Assembly (NCBI GenBank): GCA_910578365.1
Contig: CAJTRC010000056.1
Coordinates: 1-16,185, forward strand
Reading direction: 5' to 3'
DNA length: 16,185 nt
From: an uncultured Muribaculaceae bacterium
GTDB lineage: Bacteria > Bacteroidota > Bacteroidia > Bacteroidales > Muribaculaceae
Translations under genes and position numbers: made by a program
Shown here: positions 1 to 7,224 of the stretch, in pieces
Numbering within the stretch: position 1 is the first letter of the stretch
Layout of the letters: each line of letters begins with the position of its first letter
Notes under the pieces: model-generated
The model's input: only the letters and a program-made list of their open reading frames with translations
The model's database searches: none
Told to the model about the DNA's origin: nothing

Positions 1-1
1 C

Positions 2-2752
2 TCTTACATAGGTTACAAAACCGAGGAAGTGGCCGTAAGCGGCCGAAACGTAATCAATGTGAAAATGAATGAGGACTCCGAGATACTCAGCGAAGTTGTT
101 GTAATCGGCTACGGTACCATGGACAAACGCGAACTTACCTCGGCAATCTCGCACGTGGGCGAAAAAGACTTCCTGAGCGTCAGCAGCCTCGACCCATCGA
201 TGATGATTCAGGGCAAGGTGCCCGGCGTGTCGATAACCAATACCGGCGCGGGCGACCCCAACAACCAGGCCAGCATTCAGATTCGCGGCGTAAGCTCTCG
301 CTCGGCTGGCCTCGGCCCGCTGATTGTAATCGACGGCGTACCCGGAGGCAACCTCACCAACATCAACCCCAATGATATTGCCAGCTTCGACGTGCTCAAA
401 GATGGCGCCGCATCGGCCATATACGGCACACGTGGCTCCAACGGCGTAATTCTCGTAACCACCAAGAAGGGCAGTAAGGACGGTTCAACCCACACCTCGT
501 ACTCAGGCACCGTGGCATGGGATTTCGCACAGCGCGAACTCAACATGATGAACGCACAGGACTACCGCGAGGTACGTCTGGGCTGGGGCGACCGCGGTGT
601 TGACCTGGGAGGCAATGTCGACTGGCTCGACGCCGTAACACGCACCGGCTTCACCACCCAGCATACCTTGACCGTAAGCGGCGGCAACGAGCGCAGCAAC
701 TACCGCGTGAGCGCCGACTACCGCAACGCCAACGGCATCGACCTGCGCAGCGACCGCGAGGAATACGGCGCCCGCGCATCGGTGATGCACACCACCAAGG
801 GAGGCCTGTTTACTGTAAACCTCAACGTGGCACCGCGTATAATATACCGCAACAATGCCGACTGGAGCGTGTTCTGCAATGCAATCGAGGCGAACCCCAC
901 CACTCCGCTGATGAACCCCGAGAATCCAAATCAGTACTATAACTTTCAGGGCCAGGTTGTGAGCAGCAATCCCGTGGAACTGATGAAGCTGGAAAAAGAC
1001 CAGGCAGACACTAAACTCCTCGACTGGGACGGCACCATCAAACTCAATCTGTTGCCGCTGTTCGCTCCCGACTCAAACCAGACCCTCTCGACCCAGGTGA
1101 TGTTCGCCGACCACCAGTACAGCAACAACAATACCTGGTTCCGTCCATCGACCTCCACCCTGGCAATCAACGGCGGCTACGACGGCGAAGGCAGCCGCTC
1201 ATACAGCAAAGAGCGTCAGTACGTGCTCGAATGGCTCACCAACTGGAGCGGCAGCTTCAACAACCATAATATCAAAGCCATGGCGGGCTATTCATACCAG
1301 TACTCGCAGTACTCCGGCTTCAGCGCCTGGAACAAAGACTTCCCCAACGACGGCCTCGGCTCCGACAACCTCGGCTCGGGCGAACTGGCCAAGGAGGAGG
1401 GCGAAGTGCTGATGAGCAGCTACAAGAACGATGCCAAACTCATAAGCTTCTTCGGCCGCGTAAGCTACGACTACGACGGCAAATATCTGTTCACCGCCTC
1501 GCTGCGCCACGAAGGATCGTCGAAATTCGGCGAAAAACACAAGTGGGGCAACTTCCCGGCCATAAGCGCCGGCTGGCGTATATCGCAGGAAGAATTCATG
1601 CGCGACATCGACTGGATCAACGACCTGAAAATACGAGGCGACTACGGCGAAACAGGCAACCAGGACTTCGGCAGCTACCTGTCGCTCAACACTATGACCG
1701 GCTTCGGCTACTACTTCTACAACGGCAAGTACTTCCAGGTATGGGGCCCGTCGAAGAACGTCAACCCCGACCTGCGATGGGAAAAAGGCAAGAACTGGAA
1801 CGTGGGTATCGACTTCACTATGTTCAACAACCGGTTCTATGGCTCGCTCAATTACTTCAACCGCCGCCAGCAGGATTTGCTGGGCAACTACAAGGTGTCG
1901 GTTCCGCCCTTCCTGTTCGACGAAACCTTCGTAAACGTGGGCACCATGAAGAACACCGGCTTTGAGTTCGACCTGAGCTTCAACGCAGTGCAGACCAAGG
2001 ACTTCGACTATAACTTTAATGTTATCGGCACCTGGATGAGCAACAAGTTCGTTGACTTCAGCAACTCGCAGTACATAGGTCAGGACTTCTACAATGTATG
2101 CGACACAAGCGACCCCTATCCGTACTATACCCTGCAGCGCATCGAAAAGGGCCAGTCACTTGGCAACTTCTTCATGTGGAAATTCGCAGGCATCACCACC
2201 GACGGCGAATGGCTCGTTTACGACAAGGACGGCGACATAATCCGCGCCGCACAGGCCACCGAAGCCGACCGCCAAGTGGTAGGCAACGGCATGCCGAAGT
2301 TCACCATGTCGACCGGCCATAACTTCCGCTACCGCAACTTCGACCTGGCCCTGTTCTTCCGCGGCGCCTTCGGTTTCGATATCTTCAACATCCACGACTT
2401 CTACTACGGCACCCGCAATTTCTCGGGCAATGTGCTCTGCAAGGCTTATGGCAAAAACTTCGATATCAACCCCGATGAGAATCCGGTGGTAAGCGACTAC
2501 TTTCTTGAGCGCGGCGACTACTTCAAGCTCGACATGATTACCCTGGGCTACACACTGCCTCTGGAAAAATGCCGCTTTGCTAACCGCCTGCGTGTGTATG
2601 GTACAATGAAGAATGTGTTCACCATCACCAAATTCAGCGGTGTTGACCCATCGACCTATCAGGTCAACGGACTCACCCCGGGTGCTCAGGGCTCGCGTTC
2701 GTACTATCCTTCTACCCGCCAGCTGATAATAGGCGTAACACTGGATTTCTAA
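2..2752 (+). CDS. susC: SusC-like TonB-dependent outer-membrane transporter, 5'-partial
   Basis: This is the TonB-dependent barrel that, with a SusD partner, imports oligosaccharides across the outer membrane. The reading frame is open to the left edge, giving about 916 visible residues. The first codons read S-Y-I-G-Y-K, the end of the carboxypeptidase-regulatory-like domain, so the signal peptide and start lie upstream. The GTG at 29 is not a true start. The family-typical EVVVIGYGT stretch is at visible residues 31-39, followed by the plug domain (about 40-160), which contains QGKVPGV, VIDGVPGG and the AIYGTRGSNGVILVTTKKG motif. The rest is beta-barrel, ending in the usual C-terminal phenylalanine (GVTLDF). 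The susD-like gene follows after 21 bp. Family identity is very secure. Substrate cannot be read from the barrel and is inferred from the neighbouring GH97 and GH27 genes. The symbol denotes the family, not orthology to the starch transporter. Confidence 0.97.
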   Translation, partial: SYIGYKTEEVAVSGRNVINVKMNEDSEILSEVVVIGYGTMDKRELTSAISHVGEKDFLSVSSLDPSMMIQGKVPGVSITNTGAGDPNNQASIQIRGVSSRSAGLGPLIVIDGVPGGNLTNINPNDIASFDVLKDGAASAIYGTRGSNGVILVTTKKGSKDGSTHTSYSGTVAWDFAQRELNMMNAQDYREVRLGWGDRGVDLGGNVDWLDAVTRTGFTTQHTLTVSGGNERSNYRVSADYRNANGIDLRSDREEYGARASVMHTTKGGLFTVNLNVAPRIIYRNNADWSVFCNAIEANPTTPLMNPENPNQYYNFQGQVVSSNPVELMKLEKDQADTKLLDWDGTIKLNLLPLFAPDSNQTLSTQVMFADHQYSNNNTWFRPSTSTLAINGGYDGEGSRSYSKERQYVLEWLTNWSGSFNNHNIKAMAGYSYQYSQYSGFSAWNKDFPNDGLGSDNLGSGELAKEEGEVLMSSYKNDAKLISFFGRVSYDYDGKYLFTASLRHEGSSKFGEKHKWGNFPAISAGWRISQEEFMRDIDWINDLKIRGDYGETGNQDFGSYLSLNTMTGFGYYFYNGKYFQVWGPSKNVNPDLRWEKGKNWNVGIDFTMFNNRFYGSLNYFNRRQQDLLGNYKVSVPPFLFDETFVNVGTMKNTGFEFDLSFNAVQTKDFDYNFNVIGTWMSNKFVDFSNSQYIGQDFYNVCDTSDPYPYYTLQRIEKGQSLGNFFMWKFAGITTDGEWLVYDKDGDIIRAAQATEADRQVVGNGMPKFTMSTGHNFRYRNFDLALFFRGAFGFDIFNIHDFYYGTRNFSGNVLCKAYGKNFDINPDENPVVSDYFLERGDYFKLDMITLGYTLPLEKCRFANRLRVYGTMKNVFTITKFSGVDPSTYQVNGLTPGAQGSRSYYPSTRQLIIGVTLDF

Positions 2753-2773
2753 TCTTAAATCTAAGAGTGAACA

Positions 2774-4510
2774 ATGAAATTTATAAAATATATGGCAGCT
2801 GCAGCCATCGGCATGATGACTCTCGGCAGCTGTACTGACCTCGACGAAACTCTGTACGACCAGGTCGGCACCCAGAACTACTATAACACCAAGAACGACG
2901 TGATACGCGCTGTGTTCCGCCCATTCGAACATGCTTTCTGGAGCATCCAGAGCCGCCATGTGCTCAACGAACTCTCGGCCGACCAGCTGATAACCCCCAC
3001 CCGCGACGGCTGGTGGGACGACGGCGGCAAATGGCGACGCCTGCACTACCACCAGTGGAACGTGGAGGACGGCGGCGACGCCCAGACCGAATGGAACGGC
3101 TGCTTCCAGGGTATCATGCAGTGTAACTACGTAATCGAAGACCTGCAGAAACTCGACTACTCGCGCTTTGGCTTCTCCGAGGCTGAGTTCAACAACCTCA
3201 GCGCCCAGTGCCGTGCCCTTCGTGCCTGGTTCTACCTGCGTCTGCTTGATGCTTTCCGCAACATACCTCTGGCTGTGAGCTTCAACGATGTCAGCCTCAA
3301 CACCCAGAGCCAGGTTGAGCCCAAGGTGATATTCGAATTCATTGAAAAAGAACTCAAGGACTGCACCACCCTGCTGACCAAGAAAAGCGGCCTGGGTACC
3401 GGAGCAAACATTCAGGGCCAGTGGACACAGGCCGGAGCCGCAGCTCTGCTGGTGCGCCTCTACCTAAACGCCGAGGTATACATAGGCGAAGGCCGCTACA
3501 GCGAATGCGAAAAAGTGGCACAGGACATCCTCGACGGCGTGTACGGCGACTATGCCGTGGCTGACAGCTGGGACGCCGCGTTCGACTGGGACAACGACCT
3601 CTGCGACGAGGTAATCTTCGGCTTCCCCGCATCGCAGGGCTACAGCTTCTGGCACTACCAGGGCGACACCTACTGGTGGACCGTACCGGCCCGCTCACGC
3701 TACTACTTCGGCGACCGCAAGGCCAAGGGAGGCGACCACAACACCAAGTATGCAGCCTCGCCAAGCTATGACCTCGACGGAAATCTATACACCTACGAAC
3801 TGGGCATGCCCGTGCAGAACTTCCGAAAGTATCCCGGCGACGTGCGCATGAAACTTTACCGTAACCTGGGCAACAGCACCCGCGAGGGTATGTTCGTATT
3901 CGGATACCTCGAATACATCGACGAAGACGGCACCAAAAAGCGTGTACGCGCCCCGGAACAGCCCTACGACCTCTATATCCGCGACGCCGTAGGCAACTTC
4001 CAGGGCATGGCTCCCGACAAATGGCCCGCCAACAAGACCTCGAACCTTATGAACGGCGACCACAATTCGGGATGGCACTTCGCCAAATATCCCTTCTACA
4101 GCGACGACGACGAGCACCAGATGGAAAGCGACTTCACAGAAATCCGTCTGCCCGAAATCATATACTCGCTGGCTGAGTGCAAGCTCCGCTCGGGCAAGAA
4201 GAGCGAGGCCGGCAAGCTGCTCAACAGCGTACGCCGCCGCAACTACCCTGCAGAGAACCTCAACGACGTGCTTTATGCTCCCGAAGGCAAGATTAACCTC
4301 GATGAGAAAGAAATGCTCGACGAGTGGGGCCGCGAATTCTTCGCCGAAAGCCGACGCCGCATCGACCTGATACGCTACGGAAAGTTCTCCACCGGCACTT
4401 GGTGGGACAAGACCCCCGACCAGGGCCGCCACACCGAGATATTCCCCATTATGCGTCCTATTCTCAACTCCAATCCGGCTCTGGTTCAGAATCCCGGTTA
4501 TAGCAACTAA
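2774..4510 (+). CDS. susD: SusD-like surface glycan-binding lipoprotein
   Basis: This is the surface lid of the SusCD import complex, which binds the glycan above the barrel. It has 578 residues, within the family range. The lipoprotein signal ends L-G-S-C with Cys20 as the lipidated residue, followed by T-D-L-D-E, acidic as expected for Bacteroidota surface export. SusD/RagB hallmarks are the helix around RALRAWFYLRLLDAFRNIPL (148-167), the TPR-like region AALLVRLYLNAEVY (223-236), and the C-terminal REFFAESRRRIDLIRYGKF block (520-538). Two aromatic-rich stretches, GWWDDGGKW (79-87) and FWHYQGDTYWW (292-302), are candidates for the sugar-binding surface, though this is inference. It lies 21 bp after susC and 5 bp before the SusE/F-like gene, so co-transcription is almost certain. 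It appears intact. Confidence 0.96.
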   Translation: MKFIKYMAAAAIGMMTLGSCTDLDETLYDQVGTQNYYNTKNDVIRAVFRPFEHAFWSIQSRHVLNELSADQLITPTRDGWWDDGGKWRRLHYHQWNVEDGGDAQTEWNGCFQGIMQCNYVIEDLQKLDYSRFGFSEAEFNNLSAQCRALRAWFYLRLLDAFRNIPLAVSFNDVSLNTQSQVEPKVIFEFIEKELKDCTTLLTKKSGLGTGANIQGQWTQAGAAALLVRLYLNAEVYIGEGRYSECEKVAQDILDGVYGDYAVADSWDAAFDWDNDLCDEVIFGFPASQGYSFWHYQGDTYWWTVPARSRYYFGDRKAKGGDHNTKYAASPSYDLDGNLYTYELGMPVQNFRKYPGDVRMKLYRNLGNSTREGMFVFGYLEYIDEDGTKKRVRAPEQPYDLYIRDAVGNFQGMAPDKWPANKTSNLMNGDHNSGWHFAKYPFYSDDDEHQMESDFTEIRLPEIIYSLAECKLRSGKKSEAGKLLNSVRRRNYPAENLNDVLYAPEGKINLDEKEMLDEWGREFFAESRRRIDLIRYGKFSTGTWWDKTPDQGRHTEIFPIMRPILNSNPALVQNPGYSN

Positions 4511-4515
4511 AAATC

Positions 4516-5715
4516 ATGAAATTCAACAACATATTATATAGCGCAGCAGCACTGGCCATGACCGCCTCGCTGTGCTCGTGCGAGGGCGAGAAAGACTTAG
4601 TGATAATCGAGGGCAACCTGCCTATAAAGACGAGTGTACTCTATATGGTGGGCAACGCCACTCCCAACGGATGGGATATCGACAACCCCACCCCATTCGA
4701 GGCTACCGGCGAAGACCCTCTGGTATTCACCTGGCAAGGCAACCTGCTGGCAGGCGAAATGAAGCTCTGCCTTGTCACAGGCAGCTGGGACTCGCCGTTT
4801 ATCCGCCCGGAGATAAACGGCTCCGAAATCGGTCGCGAACCAATTGTTGACGCTGCATTCCAGATGCACGCCGGCGACCCCGACAACAAATGGATAATAA
4901 CCGAAGCCGGCGTTTACAGCCTTACCTTCGACCTGCGCAACTGGACCATGAGTTCCGCCTATCTGGGCGAAGCCGACAAACCGGCCAAAGACCCCATAAA
5001 GGTCGACCGGCTGTTTGTGGTAGGCGACGCCACTCCCAACGGATGGAACATCGATACTCCCACAGCTTGCGAAAAGAAGTCGGACTACATATTCGAATAT
5101 GAAGGCAAACTCACCGCAGGCGAATTCAAGGCCGTGGCAGAAACCGGCAGCTGGGATGCCAAGTTCATCCGTCCGGCTGTGGAAGGTGTAAAACTCACCA
5201 AGGTAGGTTTTACCGAGCCGGAGATTGTGTACACCACCTCGCCCGACAACAAGTGGACTGTAACCGACGCCGGTATCTACCACATTGTATTCGACCTGAA
5301 GAACTGCACCGTAACCGCAACCTTCACCGCTGACAGCCAGGAACCCGGTGAAGAGCCCGGCGATGTGATAGAAACAGAAACTCTCTATCTGATAGGCGAT
5401 GCCACCCCCGGCGGATGGAGCATGGACAATCTTACCGCCATGACGCAGTCGGACGACGACAAATACCTGTTTGTATGGGAAGGCACCCTCGTGAGCGGCG
5501 ACATGAAAGCCTGCATAGAACCCGACAGCTCTTTCGGCTGCCCCTTCCTGCGTCCGACTTCGAACGGCTGTACAATAGGCAAAGACGGCGTGCAGGACTC
5601 CGCTTTCGTTTACACCACGAGCCCCGATGACAAATGGACAATCGTTGACTCCGGCCTATACCGCATTGAGTTCAACCTCAAAGAATGGACTATCAAAGCT
5701 ACTTTCCTCGACTAA
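4516..5715 (+). CDS. SusE/F-like outer-membrane glycan-binding lipoprotein with three tandem modules
   Basis: This is a probable cell-surface carbohydrate-binding lipoprotein that helps hold alpha-glucan for the SusCD transporter. The signal peptide ends L-C-S-C with Cys22 as the lipidation site, then E-G-E-K-D. The mature part is almost entirely three tandem modules of about 110 residues (roughly 41-150, 165-271 and 288-399). Each opens with a strand plus (N/D)ATP(N/G)GW (Trp53, Trp177, Trp301). Each then has an aromatic-E/Q-G turn (73, 195, 321), an F(I/L)RP motif, a D(N/D)KW motif (Trp126, 247, 374) and a closing F-(D/N)-L strand. This matches the starch-binding modules of SusE and SusF (SusF_SusE family). 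Those proteins also carry an N-terminal immunoglobulin-like domain. Here only about 18 residues separate Cys22 from module 1, so that domain is missing. Glucan preference is inferred from the family and the GH97 neighbour. Confidence 0.9.
   Translation: MKFNNILYSAAALAMTASLCSCEGEKDLVIIEGNLPIKTSVLYMVGNATPNGWDIDNPTPFEATGEDPLVFTWQGNLLAGEMKLCLVTGSWDSPFIRPEINGSEIGREPIVDAAFQMHAGDPDNKWIITEAGVYSLTFDLRNWTMSSAYLGEADKPAKDPIKVDRLFVVGDATPNGWNIDTPTACEKKSDYIFEYEGKLTAGEFKAVAETGSWDAKFIRPAVEGVKLTKVGFTEPEIVYTTSPDNKWTVTDAGIYHIVFDLKNCTVTATFTADSQEPGEEPGDVIETETLYLIGDATPGGWSMDNLTAMTQSDDDKYLFVWEGTLVSGDMKACIEPDSSFGCPFLRPTSNGCTIGKDGVQDSAFVYTTSPDDKWTIVDSGLYRIEFNLKEWTIKATFLD
4636..5712 (+). repeat. Three tandem SusE/F-type module repeats inside the gene
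   Basis: The coding sequence repeats with a period of about 124 codons. The DNA keeps an exact 20-nt direct repeat (acgccactcccaacggatgg) at 4655-4674 and 5027-5046, covering the ATPNGW motif of modules 1 and 2. Module 3 has a diverged version near 5398-5417 (gatgccacccccggcggatg). Modules 1 and 2 therefore look more recently related at this motif than either does to module 3, although convergent codon choice could also explain it. Confidence 0.85.
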
Positions 5716-5728
5716 ACTAAATCCGAAA

Positions 5729-7150
5729 ATGAAAAAAATGACCATATTATCTACAGCCCTGGCAGCTGCCATGCTGCTCGGAAGCTGCACCGACGAAATA
5801 GAAATGCGCCGTCCTCCAAAGTTCGAACTGCCCGAACTGCCTGTGGTGGAAGATGTTCAGACCGGCAAAAAAGCACCTCTGTACTGGAGCGTGTATGAAT
5901 ACTGCTATACACTCGAACAGCAGGGCGTGGCAAACGAAAACATAGATATAACCCCGGCTGAATGGGACCGGATCATCGAATGGGTTGCCACCGACCTCAA
6001 ACCCCATGGCTACGACATGATATGCACCGACGGCTTCATTCCAATGCTGGCCAAGGACGGCTCGGGCTATATGACTCACTATGGCTCGATGTCGCTCAAG
6101 GACCTTGTGGAAAAGTGCAAGGCCAAAGGTCTGAAAGTGGGTGTGTACGACAATCCGCTGTGGATTCACGGCCCGCGTGAAACCATAATCGGCGACACCA
6201 AATACAATTTCGGTTCGCTCTACTGGAACGGCACCGGCGAAGTGATGAACCCCGACGCCCAGGACATGTGGTTCCACTGGGTTGTGTCCGGCAACCCCGG
6301 AGCGCGCGAATATATCGACGGCTTCTTCGAGCACTACCACAATCTGGGCATCGACTACATTCGAATGGACTTCCTTTCGTGGTACGAAGACGGCAAAGAC
6401 CGCAACATGGGCCAGGTGGGCCGCGGCTATGGCCGTGAAGCCTACGCCCGCGCCCTGGCATACATTGCTGAATCGGCCAAGAAATACGGCATATTCACCT
6501 CGCTGGTGATGCCTCACCTGTATAACGACGCCGAAGTCGAGGCCCGCTACGGCAACATGGTGCGTATCGTGGCAGACACCGGCAACGGTGGCTGGTGGCA
6601 CTGCTCGGCTGCCGACAAGGGCAAATCGTACACCAATTGGCCTAACTGCATGAACATGTTCGACGGCTTCACCTACTGGTCGCACATCACCGGCCGCGAC
6701 AAAGTGCTGCTCGACGGCGACTTCATTCGCCTGAACAAATTCGACACCGACGCCGAAAAAGAAACCGTAATATCACTGCAGCTTATGGCAGGCGGCCCCG
6801 TGACCGTAGCCGACCAGTACCACAACATAGGTTCGAACCTCAAGTTCTACACCAACGACGAATTGCTGGCTCTCAACACCGACCGCTTTGTTGGCAAACC
6901 GCTCAGCAACAAGCTCAACGACCCCAACAACCAGATTTGGTACGGCCAGCTCTCCGACGGTGACTATGTTGTCGGACTGTTCAACCGCGAAGACTCGCCC
7001 CGCAGCTATAACCTCAGTCTTGCCGACCTGGGTATCAGCGGCGAATACAAGGTACGCGACCTCTGGCGCCATGCCGATGAAGGCACCGCCTCTACACTCA
7101 GCGCCACAATACCGGCCCATGGCTGTAAAATCGTACGTCTTTCAAAATAA
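5729..7150 (+). CDS. GH27-family glycoside hydrolase lipoprotein (alpha-galactosidase / isomalto-dextranase type)
   Basis: This is a retaining clan GH-D glycosidase, probably outer-membrane anchored. The ATG at 5729 is chosen because it opens a lipoprotein signal ending L-L-G-S-C (Cys20); the frame stays open upstream, but that extension overlaps the previous gene and lacks a signal. There are 473 residues. The (beta/alpha)8 barrel spans about 45-370. Asp214 in IDYIRMDF sits where GH27 has its nucleophile (usually KYD), and Asp283 in VRIVADTGNGGWW is the likely acid/base. LLDGDFIRL (327-335) and the LMAGGPVTVADQ segment match the GH27 core. The C-terminal beta domain carries the typical DGDYVVGLFNR (410-420) and VRDLWRHADEG (442-452), ending IPAHGCKIVRL. 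Known GH27 activities are alpha-galactosidase, alpha-N-acetylgalactosaminidase, beta-L-arabinopyranosidase and isomalto-dextranase. The SusB-like neighbour favours an alpha-glucan role, but substrate is unproven. It starts 13 bp after the SusE/F-like gene. Confidence 0.85.
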   Translation: MKKMTILSTALAAAMLLGSCTDEIEMRRPPKFELPELPVVEDVQTGKKAPLYWSVYEYCYTLEQQGVANENIDITPAEWDRIIEWVATDLKPHGYDMICTDGFIPMLAKDGSGYMTHYGSMSLKDLVEKCKAKGLKVGVYDNPLWIHGPRETIIGDTKYNFGSLYWNGTGEVMNPDAQDMWFHWVVSGNPGAREYIDGFFEHYHNLGIDYIRMDFLSWYEDGKDRNMGQVGRGYGREAYARALAYIAESAKKYGIFTSLVMPHLYNDAEVEARYGNMVRIVADTGNGGWWHCSAADKGKSYTNWPNCMNMFDGFTYWSHITGRDKVLLDGDFIRLNKFDTDAEKETVISLQLMAGGPVTVADQYHNIGSNLKFYTNDELLALNTDRFVGKPLSNKLNDPNNQIWYGQLSDGDYVVGLFNREDSPRSYNLSLADLGISGEYKVRDLWRHADEGTASTLSATIPAHGCKIVRLSK

Positions 7151-7155
7151 TTCCG

Positions 7156-7191
7156 CCGTGGAGTGGAGGCATCCGTGCCTCCACTCCACGG
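7156..7191 (+). promoter_or_regulatory. Perfect 16-bp intra-operon hairpin between the GH27 and GH97 genes
   Basis: Arms 7156-7171 (ccgtggagtggaggca) and 7176-7191 are exact reverse complements, with the 4-nt loop tccg, which fits the stable UNCG tetraloop class. It begins 5 bp after the GH27 stop codon. No T-run follows on the + strand, so it is not a classical intrinsic terminator for the upstream genes. A shorter overlapping hairpin, acggat (7188-7193) with atccgt (7200-7205), would compete with its base. Plausible roles are a 3'-end or mRNA-stability element that sets different expression of the genes on either side, partial attenuation, or an interspersed palindrome. The structure itself is certain; the function is inference. 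Confidence 0.6.
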
Positions 7192-7224
7192 ATGACAATA
7201 TCCGTTAATCTGACATAAAAAATA

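Noticed and set aside
29..31. GTG at 29 as the start of the SusC-like gene
   Set aside because: The frame is open to the left edge and its first codons match the end of the domain that precedes the plug, so this is an internal valine codon.
2753..2766. Short inverted repeat tctta/taaga between the susC-like and susD-like genes
   Set aside because: Only a 5-bp A/T-rich stem in a 21-bp gap; expected by chance and too weak for a terminator.
5627..5728. N-terminal extension of the GH27 protein from an ATG at 5627
   Set aside because: It overlaps the end of the SusE/F-like gene, has no signal features and would bury the clear lipoprotein signal that begins at 5729.
5747..6685. Long antisense open frames, e.g. 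here and at 2156-3052, 7006-8019, 8185-9144 and 9604-10368
   Set aside because: They lie wholly or mostly opposite well-identified genes, have compositions biased to V, A, H and G that mirror the codons on the other strand, and show no domain or signal. They are by-products of GC-rich third positions.
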